Origin: Nostoc sp. TH1S01
GTDB lineage: Bacteria; Cyanobacteriota; Cyanobacteriia; Cyanobacteriales; Nostocaceae
Direction: 5' to 3'
DNA: 35,066 nucleotides
Assembly (NCBI GenBank): GCA_018993265.1
Contig: JAGKSW010000034.1
Coordinates: 1-35,066, forward strand
Part shown: positions 7,160 to 16,201 of the stretch, piece after piece
Layout: each line of letters begins with the position of its first letter
How positions within the stretch are numbered: the first letter of the stretch is position 1
The notes under the pieces: generated by a model
Databases searched by the model: none
What the model was told of the DNA's origin: nothing
Seen by the model: the letters and a program-made list of their open reading frames with translations, nothing else
Made by a program: the position numbers and the translations under genes

Positions 7160-9034
7160 TCATAAGTTAAAATTTTGGTGAATTGGAATTTGGAGCAAAA
7201 ATTTGGTACCTTTTCCTAGAGTAGATTCACACCAAAGCTTTCCTTGATGTTTTTCGGTAATAATTTGATAACTAATTGCTAACCCCAATCCTGTACCTTT
7301 ACCAACTGGTTTAGTGGTAAAGAAGGGGTCAAATAATTTAGATTGAACAGATTCTGGAATGCCTATACCATTGTCAGTAATGGTAATTAAGATGTCAGTT
7401 TCAGATTGAATCTCAGTTTGAATCCAGATAGTTAGAGGTTGTTGTTTGATTTTTTGATAAATTTCCTCTAAAGCATCGATCGCATTTGCCAAAATATTCA
7501 GAAATACTTGGTTGATTTGTCCGGCATAACACTCAACCAATGGTAAAGCACCATATTCTTTAATGACCTGAATTTGTGGATGGCTGGGTTGGTCTTTGAG
7601 CCGATGTTGCAAAATCATTAAGGTGCTATCAATACCTTCGTGAATATTTACTGCTTTGAATTCTGCTTCATCCAAGCGCGAAAAATTCCGCAGAGACTTG
7701 ACAATTTCTCTAATACGATTAGCACCCATTTCCATTGACTGGACAATTTTTAGCAAATCCTCATACAAGAATTCCAGTTCTAATTCATCGACTTCTGCTT
7801 TTAATGCTTGCGGTGGATTGGGATAATATTGTTGATAAGAGCGGATTAGTCTGACTAAATCTTGAGTGTATTCCTTAATATAATCGAGATTGCCATAAAT
7901 AAAGCTAACTGGGTTGTTAATTTCGTGAGCTACACCTGCAACCATTTGTCCTAAAGCAGACATTTTTTCGCTTTGCACCATTTGAGATTGAGTTCGGTGT
8001 AACTCTTCTAGGGTTTTTTGCAGATGTTCATTATTTGCTTTTAACTCTTGAGTACGTTGAGTTACTTGATTTTCTAAATGTTGATTGGCTCGTTGTTGTT
8101 CTGCTAAAAGGTGTTTAATAGATTGAATGAGCTGATTAAATGAGCTAGCCAAAACACCTACTTCATCTCTGGAAATAACTTTGACTTGCACATCAAAATC
8201 AGACTCTTGGATTGAATGTTTCACAGTTTGAGTGAGACTTTGAATAGGTTGTGCGATCGCCCGACTGGTATAAAATGCCAAGTAGGCAGCAAGCAGCACA
8301 GATAATACTAAGCTGGTAATAATAATGTGCGATCGCAATTTTTGAGCCGACGCGAGAACATCCGCCGCATTTTCATACTCTCCAGATGCTCGTTCAACCA
8401 TCTGAGTTAGCGCCTCAGAAAAATTATTGATCTGATACACTGCCGGAGTGTGGCCGAAGTTGATGAGTTTTTGTTGTGCTTCCTGAATATTTTTTGGTTG
8501 CCAATTTTCTTGCTTTAGTGAATCTAAAAGTTCCTCAACTTTTTGCAGGTAAACTTCTGGAACTCCCTGATAGGTATGCATAAAGTTTTGAACCGCGGCA
8601 ATTTCTGTATCCGCATCCCCATTTTTTGTGTATAAGTTTCCTTCTAAAACTTGTAGTTGTGACCATACTTCCCTAAAAGCAGTGATGTATTGTCTAAGTT
8701 GAAAGTCTTCTTGGCACAAAATTTGCGGATTATCCAGAAAAGAAATTAACTGTTGTCGTTTATTTCGGGTTGTTAATTCAACAATCTTTAAATGATTGAT
8801 CAGCTGAATCTCTTTTAAAGCATTTTCTTGAGATTCAAGTGCTATTTGGTTGTAATGATCTCCTAAAATTGAGCCAATCAGGGTTCCAAAAACTGCTACA
8901 CTCAGAGCTATTCCATAGCCACAAGCGATTTTCTGCCCTACCTTTAAACGTTTTGGCCATTGGAAGATTGTTGATAGAGCTTGTGTTTTATGGTTGGTTT
9001 TTTGAGTTGATGAACTTGAGTTGAGCGCAGCCAT
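7160..9034 (-). CDS. HAMP-containing membrane sensor histidine kinase
   Basis: A 624-residue kinase. The domains in order are: a transmembrane helix (about 36-56); a periplasmic four-helix-type sensor region (about 60-232); a second helix (about 234-256); HAMP (about 257-310, AIAQPIQSLTQTV to SRDEVGVLASSFNQL); a coiled coil (310-355); HisKA with phospho-acceptor His370 (GVAHEINNP); and HATPase with N box (NQVFLNILANAIDAL), G1 (DNGIGIP), F box (LFDPFFTTKPVGKGTGLGLAI) and terminal KGTKFLLQIP. The catalytic residues look intact. No response regulator lies beside it, so it is an orphan kinase. Its signal is unknown. The PstS-like gene lies 398 bp upstream on the same strand, which hints at but does not show a phosphate-related input. 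Confidence 0.92.
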   Translation of the reverse strand: MAALNSSSSTQKTNHKTQALSTIFQWPKRLKVGQKIACGYGIALSVAVFGTLIGSILGDHYNQIALESQENALKEIQLINHLKIVELTTRNKRQQLISFLDNPQILCQEDFQLRQYITAFREVWSQLQVLEGNLYTKNGDADTEIAAVQNFMHTYQGVPEVYLQKVEELLDSLKQENWQPKNIQEAQQKLINFGHTPAVYQINNFSEALTQMVERASGEYENAADVLASAQKLRSHIIITSLVLSVLLAAYLAFYTSRAIAQPIQSLTQTVKHSIQESDFDVQVKVISRDEVGVLASSFNQLIQSIKHLLAEQQRANQHLENQVTQRTQELKANNEHLQKTLEELHRTQSQMVQSEKMSALGQMVAGVAHEINNPVSFIYGNLDYIKEYTQDLVRLIRSYQQYYPNPPQALKAEVDELELEFLYEDLLKIVQSMEMGANRIREIVKSLRNFSRLDEAEFKAVNIHEGIDSTLMILQHRLKDQPSHPQIQVIKEYGALPLVECYAGQINQVFLNILANAIDALEEIYQKIKQQPLTIWIQTEIQSETDILITITDNGIGIPESVQSKLFDPFFTTKPVGKGTGLGLAISYQIITEKHQGKLWCESTLGKGTKFLLQIPIHQNFNL

Positions 9035-9432
9035 ATTGAGAGGTAAAGGATAGTTGGTAATTTGCGTTTTCAGATCGTGTGGTTATTTTAGCCCCCTGAA
9101 AACAATTATCCTTAGTATTCCCAGTAGCCTAACTCTCTTAAGCTAATAATTAAGACTTGTTTATCACTGTTGTTATGTGATTGCGATCGCTAATTTTATG
9201 ACTTATTTAACCGTGCAATTTTTGCCATCAAATTAGTTACAAAACTTTTAATTTTCCAGTCAAAATATAATTATTATCCGAAATTATGCTGACAAAAAAG
9301 CAGATAATCGCAGGAAAAATAATTCTTCTGCTAATTTAGCATTCAACTTTTATCAGAAATTATTCCCAGGAAATAACATAGGGAACACACACAAAAGCTG
9401 CAATTTTTGAACCTCAAATAGATTTTGACATG
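9035..9432. other. Intergenic gap with no gene
   Basis: The 398-bp AT-rich spacer between two minus-strand genes presumably holds the promoter of the histidine kinase. One HIP1 octamer is present near 9184. An imperfect hairpin, ATTATC (9273-9278) with GATAAT (9303-9308) plus an inner TGCT/AGCA pair, is the only structure seen. Confidence 0.5.
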
Positions 9433-10527
9433 TTAATTAGCAGCTATTTCTTGTTTATTAACAGGTACAAATCCAGCTTGAGCGATCGCTCTTTGTCCTT
9501 GTTCAGTCAGCAACAGTTTGGCGTATGCTTCTCCAACTTGCTGTTCTTGACCTTGATTTTGCTTAATAATTACAAATAATTTAGAAGTCAGTGGATAACT
9601 ACCGTCTTTGATTACTTCTGTATTTAATTGATTGCGTTGTCTGGGACATTTATTTAATGGCACAACTGGTTCACGGTAGAGAGACACAAACTGCTCAGAA
9701 GTTACTCCCAACGGCAATAACTTCACACCACATTGATATACTACTCCTCTGGCAGAAGCATAGTACACACTACCAGGAGTTGTGGCAATACGGCGTAATG
9801 CTTCTGTAGTCGAGTAAACATACTCGACTTGGGAACCGAAATTTTGCTGATCTGCTGGTTTATCAGGAAATAAGAGCGTGTCGGCATTTGCAGGGGATTG
9901 GGACAAAGGTACAATTGGCAAGTCTTTTCCGCCTACTTGCTTCCAGTTAGTAATCTCTCCCAGATAAATTTTTTGTAATTGTGCAACCGTTAAACCAGGT
10001 ACTTGTAATTCTGGGTTAACTACTACAGCCACTCCATCCATCCCCACTTGACGTTGCTTAATTGTTAAACCTTGTTTTTTCGCCTGCGCTTGTTCTGCAT
10101 CTGTTAGAGGACGGGATGATTGGGTAAAGTCTAATTTTCCGGCTAACAACATCCTAATCCCTGCCCCCGAACCAGGACTACTATCCGTAGGATTGACGTA
10201 GAGCAATTGAAATTCAGGACGGGTATTTTGAATCTGTGAATCTACTAATTGTCTAATTGATGCCCAAGCTGTACTTCCACCATAATTGAAAGCACCAATT
10301 GGCATATCGTTCACATTAGCAAAGGTTGAACCCGTAAGACTACTGACAGTGGCGGGATTCTGACTAGAGACAGAATCTGGACGATTATTAACAAATAAGC
10401 GTGGTCTTAGCCACAACCACAGACCACCAATGAGTACAATTGTAATAACTTCACCAATGATTAGCCCTCTAATCATTTGGATAGCGTCTGTGCTGAGTGA
10501 AACAGCTTTTCTATTACTGTTGCTCAT
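9433..10527 (-). CDS. Membrane-anchored PstS-like substrate-binding protein
   Basis: A 364-residue protein. A single N-terminal hydrophobic helix (about residues 18-41, IRGLIIGEVITIVLIGGLWLWL) has no signal-peptidase site, so it likely anchors the protein to the membrane. The rest is a type II periplasmic binding fold of the phosphate-binding PstS/PBP-like-2 kind: GGSTAWASIRQLVDSQIQ, the GSGAGIRMLLAGKLDFTQSSRPLTDAE loop, VVVNPELQVPGLTVAQLQKIYLGEITNWKQVGG, and a PVNKQEI C terminus. Missing from the neighbourhood are pstC, pstA and pstB, so it may feed a distant transporter or act as a sensor. A divergent Ser/Thr kinase gene starts 115 bp away and shares the promoter region. Phosphate specificity is inferred from family only. 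Confidence 0.85.
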   Translation of the reverse strand: MSNSNRKAVSLSTDAIQMIRGLIIGEVITIVLIGGLWLWLRPRLFVNNRPDSVSSQNPATVSSLTGSTFANVNDMPIGAFNYGGSTAWASIRQLVDSQIQNTRPEFQLLYVNPTDSSPGSGAGIRMLLAGKLDFTQSSRPLTDAEQAQAKKQGLTIKQRQVGMDGVAVVVNPELQVPGLTVAQLQKIYLGEITNWKQVGGKDLPIVPLSQSPANADTLLFPDKPADQQNFGSQVEYVYSTTEALRRIATTPGSVYYASARGVVYQCGVKLLPLGVTSEQFVSLYREPVVPLNKCPRQRNQLNTEVIKDGSYPLTSKLFVIIKQNQGQEQQVGEAYAKLLLTEQGQRAIAQAGFVPVNKQEIAAN

Positions 10528-10642
10528 TAGATTGAATTTTATTAACTGTCTTTAATCAAGAATATATATTAAAAATATAAGTAAATTATAAGTAAATCTT
10601 TTTAAGTAGAATTACGGGAACAACCGTCAGGTACATCGTAAC

Positions 10643-11764
10643 ATGTTAATTAAGTTACTAAGTGAACGTTACCAGGTTGTGCAAGTTTTAAGTCAAGGAA
10701 TGTTTTGTAAGACTTACATGGCTGAAGACACGCATCTTCCGCACCGTCCCACCTGCGTTATCAAACATTTTTTACCGAGTAGCGAAATTTCGATTCCTGT
10801 AGAAATCCGCCGACGGTTATTTAATCGAGAAACACAAGCACTACAAAAACTTGGCGATTATGATTTAGTTCCCCATTTGTTGACTTATTTTGAAGATGAC
10901 CAAGAATTCTACTTGGTGCAACAATTTATTGAAGGACATACATTAAGTACAGAACTTCAGCCTGGTTATTGTTGGTCGCAAAGCCAAGTAATTCAACTTC
11001 TGCGTGAGGTTTTAGAAATTCTCGATTTTGTTCACAGTCATGGGCTAATACATCGAGATGTCAAACCCAGCAATATTATGCGCCGAACATCAGACAATCG
11101 TTTAGTCTTGATTGATTTTGGTGCAGTGAAACCAATTTTGACGCAATTGGTTAAAGTGCAAAAAAATTTAGTTCCGATTGAATACTCTACAATTGCGATC
11201 GGTACACCAGGATATATGCCGAGTGAACAGCAACGTGGTAGACCAAAACCTAATAGTGATATTTATGCTTTAGGGATGATTGCAATTCAAGCACTTACAG
11301 GCTTACATCCCACACAATTACCAGAAAACCGCAAAACAGGAGAAATTATTTGGCAGCATTTAGCTGAGGTGAATGTTGAATTTGCTGCGGTAATTAATAA
11401 AATGGTGTGTTATCACTCTCAAGATAGATATAAATCTGCAAAGGAAGTGTTAGAAGCACTATTACCTTACATTAACGCTCAAGATGCGACGCTGCTATCA
11501 ACCTTTTCGTCTCAAAGTACTTTATCTGCATATCAATCTCACTCAATATTGAGCAGTACCATCTCAACGCCGCTTTTAGAAAAACAAACCAGCACACCGG
11601 AAACTTCTCTTATTCCTAAAAATTCACCTTTAGTAGTTGGCTTAGTAATTGGTGTGGTTTCTGGTTTAATTTTGATGGTTGTGAGTTATTGGTCTTTGCA
11701 GATAATTTCACCTGAACCTAACATTCAAAATTCCTTACCCACCCCAGGAAATATCAATCGTTAA
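10643..11764 (+). CDS. Serine/threonine protein kinase with C-terminal TM helix
   Basis: A 373-residue Hanks-type kinase. The Gly-rich loop is degenerate (LSQGMFCKTYMAED, residues 16-29). The ATP-binding lysine is Lys41 (CVIKHF), the catalytic loop is HRDVKPSN at 137-144, and the metal-binding DFG is at 158-160 (IDFGAVK). GTPGYMPSEQQRGRPKPNSDIYALGM is the activation/P+1 segment. A Ser/Thr-rich linker leads to one hydrophobic helix (about 330-353, LVVGLVIGVVSGLILMVVSYW) and a short periplasmic tail, so the kinase domain is cytoplasmic and tail-anchored. It is typical of the large kinase families of filamentous cyanobacteria. It is divergent from the PstS-like gene. Substrates unknown. Confidence 0.92.
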   Translation: MLIKLLSERYQVVQVLSQGMFCKTYMAEDTHLPHRPTCVIKHFLPSSEISIPVEIRRRLFNRETQALQKLGDYDLVPHLLTYFEDDQEFYLVQQFIEGHTLSTELQPGYCWSQSQVIQLLREVLEILDFVHSHGLIHRDVKPSNIMRRTSDNRLVLIDFGAVKPILTQLVKVQKNLVPIEYSTIAIGTPGYMPSEQQRGRPKPNSDIYALGMIAIQALTGLHPTQLPENRKTGEIIWQHLAEVNVEFAAVINKMVCYHSQDRYKSAKEVLEALLPYINAQDATLLSTFSSQSTLSAYQSHSILSSTISTPLLEKQTSTPETSLIPKNSPLVVGLVIGVVSGLILMVVSYWSLQIISPEPNIQNSLPTPGNINR

Positions 11765-12118
11765 ACATGACAGGACTTACACACCAAAATTGTCTATGGA
11801 GACTGGGTTAAAGGGTATGGGGTGTAAGAGAGAATTTATATAGTAACCCTTTAATAGACCTCTTGCAAAAGTCGCTATTTGCGAGCTTTTCTTTGCGTCT
11901 TTGCGTCTACTCTTCTCCTGACGGAGACGCTACGCGAACGAGAAGCCGCTACCGCGTCTATGCGCGAAACAAAAAATATTTATGCAAGAGGTTTAAGTGT
12001 AGGGTGTGTTAAAGCAACGCGCAACGCACCGAATGATATTGGTGCGTTACGGCTAGATATGATTTGTCCAAACTCCCAAATCCTTACACAGCCGTAACAC
12101 ACCCCACTTAACATTTAC
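11765..12118. repeat. Cluster of interspersed palindromic repeats
   Basis: A 354-bp gene-free block made of at least three repeat types. 11776-11828 has CTTACAC/GTGTAAG ends around a core shared with 33290-33360. 11880-11965 contains CTCCTGACGGAGACGCTACG and related sequence. 12002-12104 has GGGTGTGTTA/TAACACACCC ends plus nested CAACGCACC/GGTGCGTT and GTTACGGC/GCCGTAAC pairs, a MITE-like palindrome. An open frame across the block (11879-12097) is repeat-derived and not called a gene. Confidence 0.7.
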
Positions 12119-12259
12119 TTAGCACTCAGCACTTTGCATTATTTGCGATTGATTATAGTTTGGTTGGGTGCTGTCTCTGTGAATTAAAAATGCCACGATC
12201 GCCAGCACAGTTAAATTAACAGCTAAAATGCCAACAGCACTCCATACCCAAATTTTCAT
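12119..12259 (-). CDS. 46-residue single-TM peptide downstream of crtR
   Basis: A short frame overlooked by length filters. ATG 12259 is preceded by GGAGG with five bases between, and the frame ends at TAA 12119. The peptide has a short MKIWVW N terminus, a hydrophobic helix (SAVGILAVNLTVLAIVAFLI, residues 7-26), a basic HRDS stop-transfer and a polar Asn/Gln tail ending in Cys. It begins 16 bases after the crtR stop on the same strand, so co-transcription with crtR is likely. Its last codons run into a repeat-like AGCACTCAGCAC sequence, so the C terminus may be recent. I do not recognise a family. A small membrane subunit or an incidental frame are both possible. Confidence 0.55.
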   Translation of the reverse strand: MKIWVWSAVGILAVNLTVLAIVAFLIHRDSTQPNYNQSQIMQSAEC

Positions 12260-12275
12260 TTCAGCCTCCGAATTG

Positions 12276-13178
12276 TTAGTTATCAGTTGGCTTGTGATGA
12301 TGAAACCGAATTCCTAAAAAAATGTCGTAAACAAACTCAAAAAAATCTTTCTTTTGTAATAATCCTGAAGTTTGATAACAGCCTTTTGCATCTAAAAGTG
12401 GCTTCATCACATAATATGCTGGTTGATAATTGTACCAGGGAATTGAAGGCCAAAGATGATGAACTAGGTGATAATTTTGTCCCATAATCAAGAGATTGAG
12501 AATGGGATTGGGATAGACACGCGCATTTTTCCAGCGATCGCGCTCCACAAATGGCCGATGTGGCAGATAATCAAAAAATAATCCTAATGCGATGCCAACT
12601 ATAAAAGCAGGAATAAACCAAAAATTGAGAATATAACCTAAAAATCCATACTGAACGGAAATACATACAATACTGACAACAATTAAGCGGCTGATAAACC
12701 ACTCTAATAATTCATATTTCCGCCACAGTTTTCTTTTAAAGAAAAACACTTCATGGTATAGAAACCGCACTGCAATTAACCACAAAGGCCCGCCTGTAGA
12801 GACATAATGATCTGGGTCATCTTTGGGATGATTGACATGGGCATGATGTTGCAAATGTACGCGCGTAAAGACAGGAAACGCAAAAGCCAATATCAAAGCA
12901 CTACCATGACCTAGCATCGCGTTAATTATCCGGTTACGATGCGCCGACTGATGACAAGCATCATGAATTACTGTCCCAGAACCATGCAAAGCTAGGGTGT
13001 TAATACAAAAGCATAACCAGTGTGGCCATTCCCACAGCCAGTAGCCAAAATTTGATAACACCAGCATCGTCACAGCAGACAAAAAAATTAACATTGTCGG
13101 GCTGAAATGACCGGGAGGCTCTAAAAATTCCTTGGGCGGGATTTTCAATACTTTTGGTTCTGCCTCCAACGCGAGCAT
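12276..13178 (-). CDS. crtR: Beta-carotene hydroxylase CrtR
   Basis: A 300-residue membrane di-iron hydroxylase of the fatty-acid-desaturase type. It closely resembles Synechocystis CrtR as I remember it (LALHGSGTVIHDACHQSAHRN, HGSALILAFAFPVFTRVHLQHHAHVN, DPDHYVSTGGPLWLIA, FDYLPHRPFVERDRWKNARVYP, GQNYHLVHHLWPSIPWY). The histidine boxes HDACH (72-76), HLQHHAH (108-114) and HLVHH near residue 240 are intact. It adds the 3-hydroxyl groups of zeaxanthin and related xanthophylls in the membrane. The start ATG 13178 is preceded by AGGAG. It is divergent from pyk, with a 434-bp shared upstream region, and followed closely by a small membrane-peptide frame. Confidence 0.93.
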   Translation of the reverse strand: MLALEAEPKVLKIPPKEFLEPPGHFSPTMLIFLSAVTMLVLSNFGYWLWEWPHWLCFCINTLALHGSGTVIHDACHQSAHRNRIINAMLGHGSALILAFAFPVFTRVHLQHHAHVNHPKDDPDHYVSTGGPLWLIAVRFLYHEVFFFKRKLWRKYELLEWFISRLIVVSIVCISVQYGFLGYILNFWFIPAFIVGIALGLFFDYLPHRPFVERDRWKNARVYPNPILNLLIMGQNYHLVHHLWPSIPWYNYQPAYYVMKPLLDAKGCYQTSGLLQKKDFFEFVYDIFLGIRFHHHKPTDN

Positions 13179-13612
13179 TTGTTACTCCTTACCTGATCAA
13201 ACATTACGAATATACGATAAATATTAGTAAAAAATAAAGTTTAATGAAGTTTTGTATAGCATTTTTTATGTAAACATCTGCTTCACAGCAGATGAATAAC
13301 GCTATGATTCCAAACGAAACCCAAGTATTTGCTGATGATTAGGGTGTGTCGCTCAGTTATTCAAGTGTAGAGAGAAAATATATTCCTGGGGAAAGAGGAC
13401 ATCAAGTTTAGTGTACGATAACTATTCTGTTCCTTAGTTCCTGGGAATAATCAAAGGGAAAACTCAGCAATTGAAATTTAAAATCTTTTCCCAAATCTAC
13501 TCTTTATCTGCCCCTCGCTAACTGCTTAAATTTATTGGTGTGGCAGTAACTGAATACAGCATCTCCCTTAACTTACTATGACTGCTTAATAAGCTCCCTA
13601 AAATCAGCCCCT
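13179..13612. promoter_or_regulatory. Divergent crtR/pyk promoter region with hairpin
   Basis: No gene is seen. A perfect hairpin lies at 13275-13294, about 100 bases upstream of crtR: CATCTGCT, loop TCAC, AGCAGATG. It has no T-tract in either direction, so it is more likely an operator or 5'-UTR element than a terminator. No specific binding motif could be assigned. Confidence 0.4.
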
Positions 13613-15379
13613 ATGCAATTAAGAGATTCTCTACGTCGGACAAAAATTGTCGCTACAATTGGCCCCGCTACCAGCAGCCCAGAAATGCTCAAAGCGATTA
13701 TCGAAGCAGGAGCAACCACGCTGCGCCTTAACTTTTCTCATGGTACTCATGCCGATCACCAGCGAAATATTCGCTTAATTAGGCAAACTGCTTTTGAACT
13801 TAATCAGCCAGTGGCAATTTTGCAAGACTTGCAAGGGCCAAAAATTCGCTTGGGGCGGTTTGAAAATGGGTCTATAGTTTTAGCAAAAGGCGATCGCTTC
13901 ACCTTAACAAATCGCCAAGTTGTAGGTACACAAGAAATTAGCTGTGTAACTTACGAATATTTGGCAGAAGAAGTCCCCGCCGGCGCGAAAATTCTCCTCG
14001 ATGACGGACGAGTCGAGATGGTGGTGGAACAAACCAATCGGGAAAAAGGTGATTTGCATTGCCGTGTAACAGTCGGTGGCAAATTATCTAATAACAAAGG
14101 CGTAAACTTTCCTGGGGTTTACCTGTCCATTAAAGCCATGACCGACAAAGACCGCGAGGACTTGATGTTTGGTCTTGACCAAGGTGTAGACTGGGTAGCA
14201 CTTTCCTTTGTCCGTAACCCCCAAGATGTCATCGAAATCAAAGAACTGATTTCTAGCACCGGCAAGCAAGTACCAGTCATTGCCAAAATTGAAAAGCACG
14301 AAGCTATTGAACAAATGGAAGCCGTTTTAGCTTTGTGTGATGGCGTAATGGTTGCTAGAGGTGACTTAGGGGTTGAACTACCAGCCGAAGATGTCCCTGT
14401 ATTACAAAAACGGTTAATTTCCACAGCCAACCGCTTGGGGATTCCCATTATCACCGCTACCCAAATGTTAGATAGCATGGTGAGCAATCCCCGCCCCACC
14501 CGCGCCGAAGTATCAGACGTAGCTAACGCCATTTTAGATGGTACTGATGCAGTCATGCTTTCTAACGAAACTGCCGTGGGTAGTTACCCAGTGGAAGCAG
14601 TCGCTACAATGGCGCGGATTGCTGAACGTATCGAACAAGAACAACGCAACTCAGACATCCGCCAACAGCGAGACAGTAGACGTTCCATTCCCAACGCCAT
14701 CAGCCAAGCCGTAGGTCAAATTGCTGAAAACTTGGGAGCCTCCGCAATCATGACCTTAACCCAAACTGGGGCAACTGCACGTAACGTTTCTAAATTCCGT
14801 CCCCATACCCCCATTTTGGCAGTGACACCCCATGTCAACGTAGCGCGACAATTACAACTAGTTTGGGGTGTGAAACCGCTACTTGTATTGGGACTACCTT
14901 CCACTGGTCAAACATTCCAAGCTGCTATCAACGTCGCTCAAGAACATAAATTACTGTTTGAAGGCGATTTGGTCGTGATGACCGCTGGGACACTACAAGG
15001 CGTGTCTGGTTCCACAGACTTAATTAAAGTTGAAGTAGTGACAGCTGTATTAGGTCAAGGAATTGGACTGGGACAAGGTTCTGTCAGTGGTCGCGCCAGA
15101 GTTGCTCAAACAGGAATGGATGTCAGCAACTTTAACCCCGGCGATATCTTAGTCGCCCCCCGCACTGGTGCTGATTTTGTCGAAGCCATCCGCAAAGCAT
15201 CTGGTATTATCACTGAAGAAGAAAGCTTAACTTGTCACGCCGCCGTGATTGGCTTACGTCTAGGGGTACCTGTAATTGTTGGTGTGAAGAAAGCCACTCA
15301 AGTTATCCGTGATGGAGCGATTTTAACTTTGGATGTGCAGCGTGGTTTAGTGTACTCCGGTGCAGTAGGCACACCGTAA
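13613..15379 (+). CDS. pyk: Pyruvate kinase with C-terminal PEP-synthase-like domain
   Basis: A 588-residue enzyme that converts phosphoenolpyruvate and ADP to pyruvate and ATP in glycolysis. The barrel signatures are intact: TKIVATIGPAT, LRLNFSHGTH, ILQDLQGPKIRLG, the VIAKIEKHEAIEQMEAVL catalytic-lysine segment, MVARGDLGVELP and TATQMLDSMVSNPRPTRAEVSDVANAILDGTDAVMLSNETAVG. After the usual end at about residue 475 comes an extra domain of roughly 110 residues (GSVSGRARVA to GLVYSG). It contains EESLTCHAAVIGLRLGVPVIVG, the swivelling phosphohistidine-domain signature of PEP-utilising enzymes, with its His present. This longer form is known in cyanobacteria and Bacillus-type pyruvate kinases. 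No clear ribosome-binding site precedes ATG 13613. Confidence 0.95.
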   Translation: MQLRDSLRRTKIVATIGPATSSPEMLKAIIEAGATTLRLNFSHGTHADHQRNIRLIRQTAFELNQPVAILQDLQGPKIRLGRFENGSIVLAKGDRFTLTNRQVVGTQEISCVTYEYLAEEVPAGAKILLDDGRVEMVVEQTNREKGDLHCRVTVGGKLSNNKGVNFPGVYLSIKAMTDKDREDLMFGLDQGVDWVALSFVRNPQDVIEIKELISSTGKQVPVIAKIEKHEAIEQMEAVLALCDGVMVARGDLGVELPAEDVPVLQKRLISTANRLGIPIITATQMLDSMVSNPRPTRAEVSDVANAILDGTDAVMLSNETAVGSYPVEAVATMARIAERIEQEQRNSDIRQQRDSRRSIPNAISQAVGQIAENLGASAIMTLTQTGATARNVSKFRPHTPILAVTPHVNVARQLQLVWGVKPLLVLGLPSTGQTFQAAINVAQEHKLLFEGDLVVMTAGTLQGVSGSTDLIKVEVVTAVLGQGIGLGQGSVSGRARVAQTGMDVSNFNPGDILVAPRTGADFVEAIRKASGIITEEESLTCHAAVIGLRLGVPVIVGVKKATQVIRDGAILTLDVQRGLVYSGAVGTP

Positions 15380-15383
15380 AAAG

Positions 15384-15412
15384 GCAGGGGGCAGGAGGCA
15401 GGGGGCAGGAGG
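15384..15412. repeat. GGCAGGG heptamer-type tandem repeat
   Basis: Four degenerate units (GGCAGGGGGCAGGAGGCAGG...) directly follow the pyk stop. They belong to the same general class as the repeats near 2086-2202. Confidence 0.6.
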
Positions 15413-15482
15413 ATTTATACTTGCTTGACAAGAATCTCTAACAACTCTCTGCGCCTCCTCACCTCTGCGTGAAATATTATGC

Positions 15483-15935
15483 TTAAGGCAACGGCGGAAC
15501 CTCAAAGTCATTAAACGAGCAAATATTATTAGATGAATTATTTAACGCTCTTACCAGTTTTGCATCGAGAGTCAGCAAAACAGCATTAACTTGTTCCGAC
15601 AGTGCAACATAACAAGCATCATAGGCAGAAATGTTGTAGTTGATGGAGATATTCACCGCATCCGCCATCAAATCAGCCGTCGAGACAACACGCAAGGGAA
15701 AGTTTTTGAGCGTGGTTAAATCTGTTTGCACTTCAGCGACAGTGTACATTCTTGCACGAACATATTTCCACATCACATTTGCAGACTCAATATAAAAAAG
15801 GTCTGGGACAAAAATTTCCGTCTGTGGATTGGAAAGATGACCAAACAGTTGCTTAACTTTGGTAGTTAATGGGTCAGCAATAAAATATTTGATGCACACA
15901 CTGGTATCTACCACGCATCTGAGAGGTGTGGTCAT
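15483..15935 (-). CDS. VapC-like PIN-domain toxin
   Basis: A 150-residue PIN ribonuclease of the VapC toxin type. The acidic residues expected of the fold are present: Asp10 (VVDTSVCIKYF), Glu50 (FYIESANVMW), Asp106 (ISAYDACYVAL) and Asp124 (LLTLDAKLVRAL). Family members usually cleave tRNA or rRNA when freed from their antitoxin. Its ATG overlaps the stop of the upstream RHH antitoxin by four bases (ATGA), a typical translationally coupled toxin-antitoxin arrangement. Toxin activity and RNA target cannot be read from sequence. It lies directly downstream of pyk and converges with it. Confidence 0.9.
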   Translation of the reverse strand: MTTPLRCVVDTSVCIKYFIADPLTTKVKQLFGHLSNPQTEIFVPDLFYIESANVMWKYVRARMYTVAEVQTDLTTLKNFPLRVVSTADLMADAVNISINYNISAYDACYVALSEQVNAVLLTLDAKLVRALNNSSNNICSFNDFEVPPLP

Positions 15936-16201
15936 CTGTCGCGGTCTTCTCGAATTAGTTCAGTACTATCAGGTAATCCAAAGTCTGCTGGATTTAAGCG
16001 GCGACGATTACGGCTGCTTTCTTCCAGTATTTTCAGTACATTTTTGTACCTTTCATCGTCCACTGGCTGTGTTTTCGCCTGCAACGCCTTTTGCAAGATA
16101 GTAATAACTTGAGCATCAACTGAGCTATTTTCCGCTTTCGCTAACTCTTGCAGTTGTGTATATAACTCATCGGGTATGTTCAAGGCATTAAGGGTAGCCA
16201 T
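15932..16201 (-). CDS. VapB/FitA-like ribbon-helix-helix antitoxin
   Basis: An 89-residue protein from ATG 16201; an upstream in-frame start at 16216 adds five residues without support. The N terminus, LNALNIPDELYTQLQELAKAENSSVDAQVITILQKAL, is a ribbon-helix-helix DNA-binding domain of the FitA/VapB sort. The charged C-terminal half (RNRRRLNPADFGLPDSTELIREDRDR) is the likely toxin-binding tail. It is expected to neutralise the adjacent PIN toxin and repress the pair's own promoter. It overlaps the toxin start by four bases. Confidence 0.88.
   Translation of the reverse strand: MATLNALNIPDELYTQLQELAKAENSSVDAQVITILQKALQAKTQPVDDERYKNVLKILEESSRNRRRLNPADFGLPDSTELIREDRDR

Noticed and set aside
10528-10642. 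Pho box between the PstS-like and kinase genes
   Set aside because: TTAAC and TTAAT motifs are present, but their 10-base period does not fit the 11-base period of cyanobacterial Pho boxes, and the region is simply AT-rich.
11879-12097. 72-residue plus-strand frame
   Set aside because: It is composed of interspersed repeat sequence; no start signal or domain.
14084-14556. Long minus-strand frames opposite pyk
   Set aside because: Antisense shadows of a strongly coding gene; translated products show no family features.
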